Positions 1 to 9,916 of a DNA stretch of 64,000 bases are shown here, one piece after another. The notes under the pieces are model-generated. The model was not told the DNA's origin. It did not search any database and was given only the letters and a program-made list of their open reading frames with translations. The translations under genes were made by a program, and so were the position numbers. The DNA is from Treponema sp. CETP13 (lineage in GTDB: Bacteria > Spirochaetota > Spirochaetia > Treponematales > Treponemataceae): positions 310,001-374,000 of the forward strand of contig MLPZ01000001.1 of NCBI GenBank assembly GCA_001885315.1, written 5' to 3'. The stretch's first letter is position 1; each line of letters starts with the position of its first letter.

Positions 1-1
1 G

Positions 2-394
2 TTTAAACAAGTTCTTATGAATCTTGTGCAAAATGCGATTGCAGCAATGTTAAATAAAGAAGATTGTGATTCTTATGAATTAGAAGAGAAAGGATCTTCT
101 AAACTTTGGATTGGTACTCATGTAAAGGATGACCGCTTTTATTTTACAATTATTGACAATGGATGTGGAATGAATGAAGAGACGCAAAAACGTATTTTTG
201 AACCATATTTTACGACAAAGGCAAAGGGTACTGGACTTGGGATGACAATGGTCTATAAAATTGTACGTGAATTCTCTGGTGATATTAGTGTAAAGTCTTT
301 TTTAGGTGAAGGAACGTGTTTTGTTATTTCTATTCCTGTTCCACAAAAAGAGTTGAGACTCTTGGAATATACAAAGACAAAAAACAAAGGATAG
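2..394 (+). CDS. Sensor histidine kinase, C-terminal part (NtrB-like), 5' truncated
   Basis: This is the end of a two-component histidine kinase; the reading frame is open from base 2, so the gene starts outside the window. Only the ATP-binding HATPase domain is present. Its N box (NLVQNAIAAM), G1 box (DNGCGM), F box (IFEPYFTTK) and G2 box (GTGLGM) are all intact, so the kinase looks active. The order and spacing of these boxes fit the NtrB/AtoS type. The next gene, 4 nt downstream, encodes an NtrC-family sigma-54 activator and is its obvious phosphorylation partner. The sensor region, and therefore the signal, cannot be seen. Confidence 0.9.
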   Translation, partial: FKQVLMNLVQNAIAAMLNKEDCDSYELEEKGSSKLWIGTHVKDDRFYFTIIDNGCGMNEETQKRIFEPYFTTKAKGTGLGMTMVYKIVREFSGDISVKSFLGEGTCFVISIPVPQKELRLLEYTKTKNKG

Positions 395-398
395 TTTT

Positions 399-1745
399 AT
401 GCAATGTACAATACTTGTAATAGATGATGAAAAAAACATTCGTGAAGGACTTGGAGCTTCACTTCAAATGGAAGGATGGAATGTTGCTCTTGCAGAAAAT
501 GGTAATAAAGGACTTGAACGGTTTGGGAAAGGTGATATAGATTTAGTAATTACCGATTTGAGAATGCCTGGAATTACAGGAGAAGAAGTTCTTTCAAAAG
601 TAATGGCACAAAATCCTAGTGTTCCGGTCATTATTCTTACAGGGCATGGTTCTATCGATTCTGCCGTCGATGCAATGCGAAATGGCGCCTATGATTTTTT
701 GACAAAACCACTTAATCTTGATCAACTTACTATGATTGTTAAACGAGCTCTCCAAGGTCGTGAACTGGCAATAAAACACCGCGAGTTACAAGAAGAATTA
801 AACTCAAGTAAAAGTTTTGAAAGTATTATTGGGAAAAGTTCTGAAATGCAAAAGATTTTCCAAATGGTTAGAAAAGCTGCTAAATCAAAGGCTTCTGTAC
901 TCATAACAGGGGAAAGTGGTGTAGGTAAAGAACTTATAGCAAATGCACTCCATAATTTATCCGATCGTAAAGATAACTCCATGATAAAAGTACATTGTGC
1001 TGCTCTTTCTGAAAATTTGCTGGAAAGCGAGTTGTTTGGACATGAAAAAGGTGCTTTTACAGGGGCAGTCAATCGAACGCGAGGTCGCTTTGAATTGGCT
1101 AATAATGGAACTATTTTTTTAGATGAAATAGGCGAAATAGATCAAAATGTTCAGATTAAGATTTTACGTGTTTTACAAGAAAAAAAGTTTGAGCGTGTAG
1201 GGGGAGAGCAAACGCTAGAAGTAGATGTTCGTGTTGTGGCAGCTACAAATCGCAATTTGCTAGAAGAAATTAAAGAAGGTCGTTTTCGTGAAGATCTTTA
1301 TTATAGGCTTAACGTTGTGCATATTCATGTTCCACCACTAAGAGAACGTAAAGATGATATTCCTCTTATGATAACCTCCTTTTTACAAGAATTTGCAAAA
1401 GAAAGTGGAAAAAAAATAGAAGGAATAGATAATCGTACTCGTTCTGCTCTTTACAAGTATGATTGGCCTGGGAATATTAGGCAACTAAGAAACTGTATTG
1501 AAAGTGCTGTTGTTATGTGCAGTGGCAATGTTATTACTTTTGATGACTTGCCTCCTGGAATTGTTGATGATTCAGATACTAATACAATTTCGATTCCTAC
1601 AGGAATACCTATGGCAGAAGCAGAAAAAATTCTTATTGCTGAAAATCTGGCAATTAATAAAGGAAATAAATCTAAAACAGCGGATATTCTTGGTATAGGA
1701 CGTAAAACACTTCATCGAAAAATTACTGAGTATAATATTGAATAA
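399..1745 (+). CDS. Sigma-54-dependent response regulator, NtrC/AtoC family
   Basis: This 448-residue cytoplasmic transcription activator has the full NtrC layout. A receiver domain (about 1-120) has acidic residues Asp9/Asp10, phospho-acceptor Asp53 in VITDLRMPG and a conserved Lys near 103. An AAA+ domain (about 140-370) has Walker A GESGVGKE, the sigma-54 contact loop GAFTGA and Walker B IFLDEIGE. A Fis-type helix-turn-helix ends the protein (about 410-448). It should be phosphorylated by the kinase encoded 4 nt upstream and then open sigma-54 promoters by ATP hydrolysis. The target genes are unknown: I saw no convincing -24/-12 element in the window, so its regulon probably lies elsewhere. 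Confidence 0.93.
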   Translation: MQCTILVIDDEKNIREGLGASLQMEGWNVALAENGNKGLERFGKGDIDLVITDLRMPGITGEEVLSKVMAQNPSVPVIILTGHGSIDSAVDAMRNGAYDFLTKPLNLDQLTMIVKRALQGRELAIKHRELQEELNSSKSFESIIGKSSEMQKIFQMVRKAAKSKASVLITGESGVGKELIANALHNLSDRKDNSMIKVHCAALSENLLESELFGHEKGAFTGAVNRTRGRFELANNGTIFLDEIGEIDQNVQIKILRVLQEKKFERVGGEQTLEVDVRVVAATNRNLLEEIKEGRFREDLYYRLNVVHIHVPPLRERKDDIPLMITSFLQEFAKESGKKIEGIDNRTRSALYKYDWPGNIRQLRNCIESAVVMCSGNVITFDDLPPGIVDDSDTNTISIPTGIPMAEAEKILIAENLAINKGNKSKTADILGIGRKTLHRKITEYNIE

Positions 1746-1775
1746 TTGTAAAATATAAAAAAGTAGAACATGACA

Positions 1776-1828
1776 AGTATAAAAAGTTTTTTCTTTTTTA
1801 TACTATTGAACAATACAATTGTATTGTT
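1776..1828. repeat. Two perfect inverted repeats between the response regulator and galM
   Basis: A 10-bp inverted repeat (1776-1785 with 1795-1804, 9-nt loop) is followed directly by a 20-bp perfect palindrome at 1809-1828 centred on CAATTG. The first could form an A/T-rich hairpin at the end of the two-component operon, but no clean T-run follows it. The second has the symmetry expected of a dimeric repressor site just upstream of galM. No specific regulator can be assigned. Confidence 0.5.
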
Positions 1829-1859
1829 ATTATCTTTATTTATTATTATCTTTATTTAT
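1828..1859. repeat. Tandem 16-bp direct duplication upstream of galM
   Basis: The 16-bp unit TATTATCTTTATTTAT occurs twice head to tail (1828-1843 and 1844-1859), immediately before the galM ribosome binding site AGGAAA. It starts at the last base of the 20-bp palindrome. It may be a replication-slippage duplication in A/T-rich DNA; variation in copy number between strains would change the distance between palindrome and start codon. Confidence 0.6.
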
Positions 1860-1870
1860 AGGAAACAAAA

Positions 1871-2902
1871 ATGGAAGTTAAAGCGTTTAAATTTGCTCGT
1901 TTATCGGATGGCTCAAAAGTAACATTGTATATTGTAAAAAATGATAGCATGTCTTTTTCGGTTATGGATTATGGCTGTACAATAACATCGATAAAAACTC
2001 CAGACAAAAATGGGAATGTTCAAGATATAGTACTTGGTTATTCTACTTTTGATGGTTATCTTCATGATGATAAATTTTTAGGAGTTTTTGTTGGTCGTTT
2101 TGCAAATCGAATAGGTAATGCAGCTTTTTCTCTGAATGGTACAAACTTTAAACTTGATAAAAATGACGGAGAAAATTGCTTACATGGTGGGCATCAGGGC
2201 TATAATAAAAAACTTTGGCATTCTGAAATAACCAAAACAAGACGTGGTTCTGGAGTTAGATTTACGAGAACAAGTCCTGATGGCGAACAGGGGTTTCCTG
2301 GTAATGTCAAAATTGAAGTTACCTATTTGCTCAATGATAAAAATGAAATACTAATGAGGTATCAAGCAAAAACAGATACTGATACTCCTATTAATCTTAC
2401 AAATCACACCTATTTTAATTTAAAGGGTGAAGGAAATGGAACTATATTAGACCATTCTCTTATGCTTAATTGTGATTCTTTTTTGGAAATTGATGATGCA
2501 GGCATTCCTACAGGGAAATTTGTTCCAGTCTTTGAAACTCCCTATGATTTTAATAAAGCAAAAATTATTGGGGCTGATATAAACAAAACAAAATTTGGGT
2601 ATGACCACAATTTTTGTATTAATCAAGATGGAAAACAATTAACTACTTTTGCTTCTGTAATGGAACAAACATCAGGTCGAAAAATGACAGTTTCTACAAA
2701 CCAACCAGGAGTGCAATTTTATTCGGGTAATTTTCTAAAAGATACTGTTGGTAAAAATGGATTACTGTACCCGAAACAAGGAGGGTTTTGCCTAGAAACA
2801 CAAAAATATCCAGATTCGCCGAATCATTCCGAGTTTCCTTCTTGCATTTTAAAAGCAGGAGAAACGGAAGAGTTCTTGACTGTATATTCGTTTGAATGGT
2901 AA
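1871..2902 (+). CDS. galM: Aldose 1-epimerase (mutarotase)
   Basis: This 343-residue cytoplasmic enzyme interconverts the alpha and beta anomers of glucose or galactose, feeding the Leloir pathway and hexose use. The family signatures are visible: the CLHGG substrate loop near residue 97, NLTNHTYFNL near residue 176 carrying the catalytic acid His, and the C-terminal base Glu in FCLETQKYPDSPNH near residue 305. Length matches the family (about 340). The ATG start is preceded by AGGAAA at a normal distance. No other galactose genes lie next to it, so it seems to be a single-gene unit; the palindrome and repeat upstream may carry its control. Confidence 0.93.
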   Translation: MEVKAFKFARLSDGSKVTLYIVKNDSMSFSVMDYGCTITSIKTPDKNGNVQDIVLGYSTFDGYLHDDKFLGVFVGRFANRIGNAAFSLNGTNFKLDKNDGENCLHGGHQGYNKKLWHSEITKTRRGSGVRFTRTSPDGEQGFPGNVKIEVTYLLNDKNEILMRYQAKTDTDTPINLTNHTYFNLKGEGNGTILDHSLMLNCDSFLEIDDAGIPTGKFVPVFETPYDFNKAKIIGADINKTKFGYDHNFCINQDGKQLTTFASVMEQTSGRKMTVSTNQPGVQFYSGNFLKDTVGKNGLLYPKQGGFCLETQKYPDSPNHSEFPSCILKAGETEEFLTVYSFEW

Positions 2903-2940
2903 AAAATAAAGCGACAAAACAATACATGTGTTTATTAATT

Positions 2941-2969
2941 TAGACAATTTTACTTGAATAAAATTTAAT
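2941..2969 (+). promoter_or_regulatory. Candidate sigma-70-type promoter of the V-ATPase operon
   Basis: TAGACA (2941-2946) and TTTAAT (2964-2969) are separated by 17 bp, about 45 bp before the first ATPase gene. It is the best match in this A/T-rich gap, but neither box is perfect. Confidence 0.35.
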
Positions 2970-3013
2970 ATACGTTTATTCTTAAATATAAGCTATTTTA
3001 CACGAGGTACTCT

Positions 3014-3634
3014 ATGGATGTCCAATTACAGGAATTGATTGACAAAATCAAAAAAGACGGGGTTGAAAGTGCAGAAGAAGCATCTGCTGCAATTATTGCT
3101 GATGCCGAACAAAAAGCTGCAGAAATTGTAGCAGCTGCTCAAAAAAAAGCCGATGACATGGTTGAAAATGCAAAGGCTGAGACTAAACGAATGGAAAAAG
3201 CAAGTGTTGAAGCTGTTTCTCAAGCAGGTCGAAATTTACTTATTTCTTTTCGTGATGGTATAAATTCAGAGCTTTCTTCAATTTTAGTTCACGAAATAAC
3301 AACTGCATACAATGAGGATATGCTAAAAACACTTATTCCTGAAATTGTAAAAGAATGGATAAAAAAAGAGGGTGTAGAAGATGTAACTATTCTTTTGCCC
3401 CAAGATGATGTTAAAAAATTTGAAAGCGCCTTTATTGATAAATTAAATAGAGAAATTTCTAAAGGAATAGAAATAAAGGTAGATGATACAATGTCAGCTG
3501 GATTTAAAATAGGGACAAAAGATGGTTCTGCATATTATGATTTCTCTGCAGAATCTGTTGCTGAGCTTTTCTCTACTTACTTAAACCCAAAAGTAGCAGA
3601 AATTATGAAAGATGCTGCAAAAGGATTAAAATAG
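3014..3634 (+). CDS. atpE: V-type ATP synthase subunit E (peripheral stalk)
   Basis: This 206-residue protein is the first gene of the V-ATPase operon. The N-terminal part (about 15-80) is a long Ala/Glu/Lys-rich helix (AAIIADAEQKAAEIV), as in E/G stalk subunits; the C-terminal half is the globular domain that binds the top of the catalytic head. The family member acts as a stator holding the A3B3 hexamer against the membrane subunit I. The ATG at 3014 follows a GAGG Shine-Dalgarno sequence. The next gene begins at a GTG overlapping the stop by one base, so the two are translationally coupled. Assignment rests on helix composition, length and position. Confidence 0.85.
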   Translation: MDVQLQELIDKIKKDGVESAEEASAAIIADAEQKAAEIVAAAQKKADDMVENAKAETKRMEKASVEAVSQAGRNLLISFRDGINSELSSILVHEITTAYNEDMLKTLIPEIVKEWIKKEGVEDVTILLPQDDVKKFESAFIDKLNREISKGIEIKVDDTMSAGFKIGTKDGSAYYDFSAESVAELFSTYLNPKVAEIMKDAAKGLK

Positions 3635-4188
3635 TGAGTAATTGGTATTATTTGATGGCGCAGTTACCTTCGTTCTCTATTGAACAAAGTGCTAAAATAC
3701 CTGTTACCCAAGAATACGTTACCGAACTTTGCTCTCGATTTCTTGACAAAAAAACTTTTTTTACGTTAAAAAATATATCACTTGAACCACCAGTAGAGAT
3801 TACTAAAACAGGGTCTGCTCTACTAGATGCATGGTATTCAAAAGAACGGTATCTTAGACTTGCGCTAGCACAAATTCGTGCATTAAAAATGAAAAAACAA
3901 TTTAAAGTTCCAGTACTTTCTTTTCCACCTGATATTTTGCAGGTAGCTCGAACCGCTACAGGTTTTGAAAATCCACTTGAAGCAGAAATGTATTTAGTAA
4001 AAGCTCGTATAAAAGCTCTTGAATCTTTAAGACCACTCGAAGAGTTTTCAAGTGATGCATTGTTTGCGTATGTTCTAAAATTAAAACTTACTTTACGATT
4101 AAATAAGTTTAATGCAGAAAAAGGAAAAGACTCTTATCATAGGATATATAGTAAAATATTGGCACAATCAACTGGAGACAATACATGA
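3634..4188 (+). CDS. DUF2764 family protein of the V-ATPase operon
   Basis: This 184-residue protein starts at a GTG overlapping the atpE stop and ends overlapping the atpA ATG by 4 nt, so it is tightly coupled to the ATPase. The N-terminus WYYLMAQLPSFSI is typical of DUF2764, a family known mainly from V-ATPase operons of spirochaetes and Bacteroidetes. The rest is predicted helical with no signal peptide or membrane segment. No classical subunit C or F gene is present in this operon. The protein therefore may take a central-stalk or stator role, but this is inference; its biochemical function is not established as far as I know. Confidence 0.75.
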   Translation: MSNWYYLMAQLPSFSIEQSAKIPVTQEYVTELCSRFLDKKTFFTLKNISLEPPVEITKTGSALLDAWYSKERYLRLALAQIRALKMKKQFKVPVLSFPPDILQVARTATGFENPLEAEMYLVKARIKALESLRPLEEFSSDALFAYVLKLKLTLRLNKFNAEKGKDSYHRIYSKILAQSTGDNT

Positions 4189-5954
4189 CAGATACAAAAG
4201 GAATGGTAGTTGCAGTTAATGGTAACATGATTTCTGTTAAATTTGACGGCAATGTAGCCTTAAATGAAGTAGCCTTCGTACATGTTGGCGATAAAAAACT
4301 AAAATGTGAAACGATTCGTATTAATCACGGAATAGCACAATTGCAGGTTTTTGAAGACACAAAAGGAATTCAAACTTCAGATGAAGTAGAATTTACAGGG
4401 GAACTGCTTTCTGTAGAATTAGGCCCTGGACTTTTAGGTCAAGTATATGATGGATTACAAAATCCATTACCTGATTTAGCCAAAAAAGCGGGTTTCTTTT
4501 TGCAACGTGGTATGTATATGGAACCTCTTTCAAAAACCGATAAATGGGAATTTACACCGTGTGTAAAAATAGATGATGTTGTGCGCCGTGGCGATGCTGT
4601 TGGTTCTGTACCAGAAAAGGCTTTTACGCATAAAATCATGGTTCCTTTTGGAATGTTGGGGTCATATAAAGTAAAATCTGTTGCTATTAAAGGTAAATAC
4701 ACCATAAAAGATACTGTAGCAGTTCTTACTGATGAAAAGGGAAAAGAATATCCTCTTACTATGAGTTTTGAATGGCCGGTAAAGCGTGCTATTGATTGCT
4801 ATGCAGAACGATTGCAACCAACAGAAACAATGGTTACAAAAGTTCGAACTATTGACACCTTTTTCCCAGTTGCTAAAGGTGGTACGTACTGTATTCCAGG
4901 TCCTTTTGGTGCTGGTAAAACAGTTTTACAACATACAACTAGTCAAAATGCAGATGTTGATATAGTAATCGTTGCCGCTTGTGGTGAACGAGCTGGTGAG
5001 GTTGTAGAACTTCTTAAAGAATTTCCTGAAATTATCGATCCAAATACGGGTAAGTCATTAATGGAACGTACAATGATTATTTGTAATACATCTTCTATGC
5101 CGGTTGCTTCACGTGAAGCATCTGTTTATACGGGTGTTACTCTTGCAGAATATTATCGACAGATGGGATTAGATGTATTATTACTTGCAGATTCTACCAG
5201 TCGTTGGGCTCAGGCTCTTCGTGAAATGTCAGGGCGGCTTGAAGAGATTCCTGGAGAAGAAGCTTTTCCTGCATATCTTGAATCTTATATTGCTGCTTTT
5301 TATGAGCGTGCCGGTCGAGTTAGATTGTCTGACGGTTCTATTGGATCTGTAACAATTGGAGGAACAGTATCTCCTGCTGGTGGTAACTTTGAAGAGCCTG
5401 TTACTCAGGCTACATTGAAAGTTGTTGGTTCTTTTCATGGGCTTTCAAGAGATCGTTCTGATGCTCGTAAATATCCAGCAATTGATCCTGTTGACTCGTG
5501 GTCAAAGTATAAAAGTGTCATGGCTCCAGCGAAGGTTGCCTTTGCTCGTAAAGAATATTTACATGGGGTAGAAGTAAGCCAAATGATGAAAGTCGTTGGT
5601 GAAGAAGGTACAAGCACAGATGACTTTGTTGCATATCTAAAAGGAGACTTTATGGATTCCGTTTATTTACAGCAAAACTCTTTTGATGATGTAGATGCAG
5701 CCCCTTCTGTAGAGAGACAGACGTATGTTTTTGATAAATTAATTAAAATTATGGGTTCTAATTATAATCTTGATGGAAAAGACGAAGCTCGTTCTTTCTT
5801 TAATAAGCTACGCCAAGAGTTTTTAGATTGGAATTATAGTAAATGGCAAAGTGATGCATTTAAAAAGCATGAAGCAGAACTAGATACTCTTTACGATAAT
5901 AAAAAAGGTAGACTTTTAAAGAATGTTGAAGAACTGCTGAAGGATGGTGAATAA
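4185..5954 (+). CDS. atpA: V-type ATP synthase catalytic subunit A
   Basis: This 589-residue catalytic subunit hydrolyses or makes ATP in the A3B3 head. It contains the beta-barrel N-terminal domain, the long non-homologous region typical of V/A-type A subunits (about 110-200), the P-loop GPFGAGKT at about 239-246, and the nucleotide-domain motifs CGERAGEV and [14 protein letters not shown]. Length matches the family (about 580-590). It overlaps the upstream DUF2764 gene by 4 nt and touches atpB downstream, so expression of A and B is coupled. The presence of a V-type rather than F-type enzyme is a spirochaete trait. Whether it pumps H+ or Na+ depends on the rotor subunit K. Confidence 0.97.
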   Translation: MTDTKGMVVAVNGNMISVKFDGNVALNEVAFVHVGDKKLKCETIRINHGIAQLQVFEDTKGIQTSDEVEFTGELLSVELGPGLLGQVYDGLQNPLPDLAKKAGFFLQRGMYMEPLSKTDKWEFTPCVKIDDVVRRGDAVGSVPEKAFTHKIMVPFGMLGSYKVKSVAIKGKYTIKDTVAVLTDEKGKEYPLTMSFEWPVKRAIDCYAERLQPTETMVTKVRTIDTFFPVAKGGTYCIPGPFGAGKTVLQHTTSQNADVDIVIVAACGERAGEVVELLKEFPEIIDPNTGKSLMERTMIICNTSSMPVASREASVYTGVTLAEYYRQMGLDVLLLADSTSRWAQALREMSGRLEEIPGEEAFPAYLESYIAAFYERAGRVRLSDGSIGSVTIGGTVSPAGGNFEEPVTQATLKVVGSFHGLSRDRSDARKYPAIDPVDSWSKYKSVMAPAKVAFARKEYLHGVEVSQMMKVVGEEGTSTDDFVAYLKGDFMDSVYLQQNSFDDVDAAPSVERQTYVFDKLIKIMGSNYNLDGKDEARSFFNKLRQEFLDWNYSKWQSDAFKKHEAELDTLYDNKKGRLLKNVEELLKDGE

Positions 5955-7249
5955 TGAAAAAGGTCTACAGCAAAATTGATTCAATAAACGGAAGTGTTAT
6001 TACCGTTCGTGCAGAAGGTATAAAATATGGAGAACTTGCTGAAATTGAAACTCGTTTTGGGACTTCTCTTGCAAATGTAAACCGAATTGAAGGTGATGTT
6101 GTTTCACTTCAAGTTTTTTCCGGTGGTCGAGGTGTTTCAACGGGTGATCAGATTCGCTTTTTAGGTCACGAAATGCAAGTGTCTTTTAGTGATGATTTGT
6201 TAGGACGTATCTTTAATGGTTCTGGTGATCCACGTGATGGGGGACCAAAACTTCGTGATAACCTTGTAGAAATTGGTGGCCCATCGGTTAATCCTAGTAA
6301 ACGTATTATTGCAAATCGTATGATTCGTACCGGAATCCCAATGATTGATGTTTTTAATACTCTTGTTGTTTCTCAAAAACTTCCTATTTTCTCTGTATCT
6401 GGTGAACCTTATAATGCATTGCTTTCACGTATTGCTATGCAGGCTGAAGTTGACGTTATTATTTTAGGTGGAATGGGGCTTAAACATGATGATTATTTGC
6501 AGTTTAAAAGTGATCTCGAAAATGGAGGAGCTTTAAGCCGAACTGTTATGTTTATTCATACTGCCGCTGATCCAACTGTAGAATGTATGCAAATTCCAGA
6601 TATGTCACTAGCAGTTGCTGAACAGTTTGCTCTTCAAGGTAAAGATGTATTAGTTCTTCTAACAGATATGACAAACTTTGCAGATTCTATGAAAGAAATA
6701 GCAATTACCCAAGAACAAGTTCCTTCTAATCGAGGGTATCCAGGTGATTTATACAGTCAGCTTGCTGCACGTTATGAAAAAGCAGTTGATTTTGATGATG
6801 CAGGTTCCGTAACTATTCTTGCTGTTACAACGATGCCTGGTGACGATGTAACACATCCTGTGCCTGATAATACTGGATATATTACAGAAGGTCAGTATTA
6901 TTTAAAGGGTGGAAGAATTGAGCCATTTGGTTCTCTTTCTCGCTTAAAGCAGAATGTAAATAAAAATACTCGTGATGATCATCGTTCTCTTATGGATGCT
7001 ATGATTCGTTTATATGCTTCTTTTAAAGATACTCTCGAAAAGAAATCTATGGGATTTATTATGTCAGAATGGGATGAAAAACTTCTTAAATATGGCAACC
7101 TCTTCGAAAGTAGAATGATGAATCTTGAATTAAATGTTCCTCTAGAAAAAGCACTTGACAGTGGTTGGGAAATTTTAGCAGAATGTTTTGAAAAACAAGA
7201 AACCGGTCTTAAGACTGATTTAATTGAAAAATATTGGCCTACAAAATAG
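5954..7249 (+). CDS. atpB: V-type ATP synthase regulatory subunit B
   Basis: This 431-residue non-catalytic subunit alternates with A in the head. Where A has a P-loop, this protein reads [13 protein letters not shown] near residue 149, so the Walker lysine is missing as expected for B. Conserved motifs [23 protein letters not shown] and [12 protein letters not shown] are intact. The ATG shares one base with the atpA stop codon. Length is slightly short of the archaeal 455-465 but normal for spirochaetes. No oddities. Confidence 0.97.
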   Translation: MKKVYSKIDSINGSVITVRAEGIKYGELAEIETRFGTSLANVNRIEGDVVSLQVFSGGRGVSTGDQIRFLGHEMQVSFSDDLLGRIFNGSGDPRDGGPKLRDNLVEIGGPSVNPSKRIIANRMIRTGIPMIDVFNTLVVSQKLPIFSVSGEPYNALLSRIAMQAEVDVIILGGMGLKHDDYLQFKSDLENGGALSRTVMFIHTAADPTVECMQIPDMSLAVAEQFALQGKDVLVLLTDMTNFADSMKEIAITQEQVPSNRGYPGDLYSQLAARYEKAVDFDDAGSVTILAVTTMPGDDVTHPVPDNTGYITEGQYYLKGGRIEPFGSLSRLKQNVNKNTRDDHRSLMDAMIRLYASFKDTLEKKSMGFIMSEWDEKLLKYGNLFESRMMNLELNVPLEKALDSGWEILAECFEKQETGLKTDLIEKYWPTK

Positions 7250-7268
7250 GCGGAATAGAGGTTTGTAA

Positions 7269-7898
7269 ATGGCAAAGGTAAAGCTGACAAAAAACGAACT
7301 TAAGACTCAAAAAGATTCACTTGCAATGTATCAGAGATATCTTCCGACTCTTTCGCTCAAAAAACAACAGCTACAGACCGAAATCCGCGGAATTGATGCT
7401 CGGGCTAAAGAAGTGCGAGCTGCACGTAAGCAACTAGAAAATGAGTTCAATAAATGGATTTCTGTTTTTGGTGAAGCTGAAGCATTTACTCCTGATATGG
7501 TAAAAGTTTCCAACATTCGTAAAGGAAAAGGAAATATTGCTGGTGTTGAGATTCCTGTATTTGAGAGTGCGGATTTTTTACGAGGAGATTACGATTTATA
7601 TTCGACTCCTTTGTGGATAGATGTCGCTGCTGATAAAATGGAAAAAGTACTTTCTCTTGATTTAGAAGCTGAAGTTTTAGATGAACAAGTCCGTTTGTTA
7701 TCAAAGGAACTTCGAACGACAACTCAAAGAGTAAATCTTTTCGAAAAAATAAAGATACCTGAAACAAAAGCAAATGTAAAGAAAATATCAGTATATCTTG
7801 GCGATCAAGATGTTCAAGCTGTTATTCGAGGTAAAATTTCTAAGAGCAATGCTGTTAAAAAAGCAGCAAAAGCAAAGAGGGAGGAAGAAAGCAAATGA
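7269..7898 (+). CDS. atpD: V-type ATP synthase subunit D (central rotor shaft)
   Basis: This 209-residue protein is the central-shaft subunit that rotates inside the A3B3 head. It shows the family pattern: an N-terminal basic helix beginning AKVKLTKNELKTQKDSL with LKKQQLQTE, a middle variable part, and a long C-terminal helix containing TTQRVNLFEKIKIPETK, which matches the conserved RRVNALE-type motif of subunit D. A GAGG Shine-Dalgarno precedes the ATG. The stop overlaps the atpI start by 4 nt. Its usual partner, subunit F, has no gene in this operon. Confidence 0.93.
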   Translation: MAKVKLTKNELKTQKDSLAMYQRYLPTLSLKKQQLQTEIRGIDARAKEVRAARKQLENEFNKWISVFGEAEAFTPDMVKVSNIRKGKGNIAGVEIPVFESADFLRGDYDLYSTPLWIDVAADKMEKVLSLDLEAEVLDEQVRLLSKELRTTTQRVNLFEKIKIPETKANVKKISVYLGDQDVQAVIRGKISKSNAVKKAAKAKREEESK

Positions 7899-9841
7899 TT
7901 GTACCTATGAAAAAAGTCTCCCTTGTAGTACTTGATTCTGAACGAAAGGAAGTCTTAAAGAAACTTCGTAAGCTTTCTGTTGTTCATCTTGATGAGGTCA
8001 AAGGAAGTGGACAAAATCTCGAATATTTAAAAGGAGAATATGATTCTATTCAAAAAGCATGTTCTTTGCTTTCTGAAGTAAAACTGCCAAAAGGAAGTCC
8101 TTATCAAAAGCAAAAGAAACTTTCAAAAGAAGATTCTTTGGTATTGGCTAAAAAAATAGAAGCTCTCTTTGATAAAAAGAAATCTTTGTATAATATTATT
8201 GCTTCTAATACCTCAGAAATTGAGCGACTAAATAAGTGGGGTGGTGTAAATCCAGATGATTTTGAGTATCTTAAAGAAAAGGGAGTTACGCTTTCTTTAT
8301 ATGAGATAGCTAATGCAAAATATCTTGAACTTCCTGATGATGTTCAATCAATCTTTGTTAATCGCGATAGAAATATAACTCGATTTATGTTTTTAAGTGA
8401 AGATGGAACAGAGCCTGAAGATATGCCAGCTGAAGCTTTTTCTGTTGTCATGCCTACAAAATCTACTCGTGAACTTTCTGCTGAGATAGAAGAATCTAAG
8501 GTTACACTTAAAAAAATTGATTTAGAATTAGAATCCTATTGTGTATATTTAAAAGCATTAAAAGATGCCCTTTCTATTCAAGAAAAGCAAATTGAGTTCG
8601 AAAATGTTTATTCTGGTATGTGGCGAGAGTCTCAAGATACAACATTAATTGACGAGAATGAGACGCACGATAAGGATGAAAAGGTACTTTTTAATAAGAA
8701 CTTAGCTTGTTTAACCGGTTATGTTCCTGCAGAAAAGATTTCTAAATTACAAAAGACTTCTAAAGAAAATCACTGGGCGTTAATGACAGAAGACCCAGCA
8801 ATTGATGATACAAAAGTTCCTACAAAACTTAAAAATAATAAATTAGTTAGCTTAATTTATCCAGTCACCGACTTTCTTGGAACTGTACCTGGCTATCATG
8901 AATATGATATATCAGGCTGGTTTTTGTTGTTTCTTACCTTGTTTTTTGCAATGATCTGGGGGGATGCTGGCTATGGTGCTATACTTACTCTAGGTGCCCT
9001 TTTAGGAATATTTGTAGCTTTATCAAAGAAAAAAAAGGTATCACCAGCAATTTTGTTATTGCTGCTACTCGGTGTGACTACTGTTGTATGGGGAGTGATT
9101 ACTTGTAATTATTTTGGTATTCAACTTGATTATTTACCAGAGTGGTTAAAAAATCTATCGATACCAGCGTTGTCAAATGCAACAGCAGCTGAAAGTGCAG
9201 AAAAAAGTACTTGGGTTAATCAAAATATGCAAATTTTCTGTTTCTCAGTTGCACTTGTTCAATTGTCAATTGCCCATATAAAAGGTATTGTTCATTTTAT
9301 TAAAAGTCCTCGCTGTCTTGGAGAGTTTGGCTCTTTATTTATGGTATGGGGGATGTACTATGTTGTTTTGTTCCTTGTAGTCGATAAAACTCGTTTCCCA
9401 TTTGATTCAATGTTTGGAAACATACCTGTGTCAAGTATCGTTTTAGGTCTTATAGGTATTGGTTTTATTCTAAACTTTATGTTTTCTAGCTATGAAGGAT
9501 CCCTAAAAGACTCTGTTTTAAATAGTTGTATAAATATAGTTTCTGTTTTACTCGGTGTAGTAAACGTTTTTTCAGACATCGTTTCTTATATCCGATTATG
9601 GGCAGTTGCTTTGGCAGGAGCGGCAATTTCTGCAACAGTAAATTCTATGGCAGGGCCACTTCTTGGTGGATTCATCATTTTTGCAGGAATTTTAATTTTA
9701 TTTGTAGGTCATGGTTTGAACTTAATGTTGAATGTTCTTTCAGTTATAGTTCATGGTGTCCGATTAAATACACTTGAGTTTACTAGCCACCTCGGTATGG
9801 AGTGGTCTGGTTTTAATTATAAACCTTTCAGTGAAGATTAA
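7895..9841 (+). CDS. atpI: V-type ATP synthase membrane subunit I (a-subunit)
   Basis: This 648-residue subunit forms the ion half-channels beside the rotor ring. The N-terminal half (about 1-310) is cytosolic and helical and binds the peripheral stalks. The C-terminal half has about seven or eight membrane helices, with the conserved stretch VFSDIVSYIRLWAVALAGAA whose Arg is the one needed for rotation. MIVPMKKV is the usual start of the family, which supports the ATG at 7895 overlapping atpD. Length fits the family (620-660). Subunit K follows after 75 nt. Confidence 0.96.
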   Translation: MIVPMKKVSLVVLDSERKEVLKKLRKLSVVHLDEVKGSGQNLEYLKGEYDSIQKACSLLSEVKLPKGSPYQKQKKLSKEDSLVLAKKIEALFDKKKSLYNIIASNTSEIERLNKWGGVNPDDFEYLKEKGVTLSLYEIANAKYLELPDDVQSIFVNRDRNITRFMFLSEDGTEPEDMPAEAFSVVMPTKSTRELSAEIEESKVTLKKIDLELESYCVYLKALKDALSIQEKQIEFENVYSGMWRESQDTTLIDENETHDKDEKVLFNKNLACLTGYVPAEKISKLQKTSKENHWALMTEDPAIDDTKVPTKLKNNKLVSLIYPVTDFLGTVPGYHEYDISGWFLLFLTLFFAMIWGDAGYGAILTLGALLGIFVALSKKKKVSPAILLLLLLGVTTVVWGVITCNYFGIQLDYLPEWLKNLSIPALSNATAAESAEKSTWVNQNMQIFCFSVALVQLSIAHIKGIVHFIKSPRCLGEFGSLFMVWGMYYVVLFLVVDKTRFPFDSMFGNIPVSSIVLGLIGIGFILNFMFSSYEGSLKDSVLNSCINIVSVLLGVVNVFSDIVSYIRLWAVALAGAAISATVNSMAGPLLGGFIIFAGILILFVGHGLNLMLNVLSVIVHGVRLNTLEFTSHLGMEWSGFNYKPFSED

Positions 9842-9916
9842 TATCTACTGAAAAAAATTAATATAAAAAAATGCCCATTGTGGCTACGGCAATTGCCGTT
9901 TTTATAGGAGATTATT

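Noticed and set aside
722-1072. 116-residue minus-strand frame opposite the response regulator
   Set aside because: It lies wholly inside a well-supported gene, has no ribosome site and no recognisable motif; it is a codon-bias shadow.
1828-1859. CRISPR-like repeat
   Set aside because: Only two head-to-tail copies with no spacer; no array or cas gene anywhere in the window.
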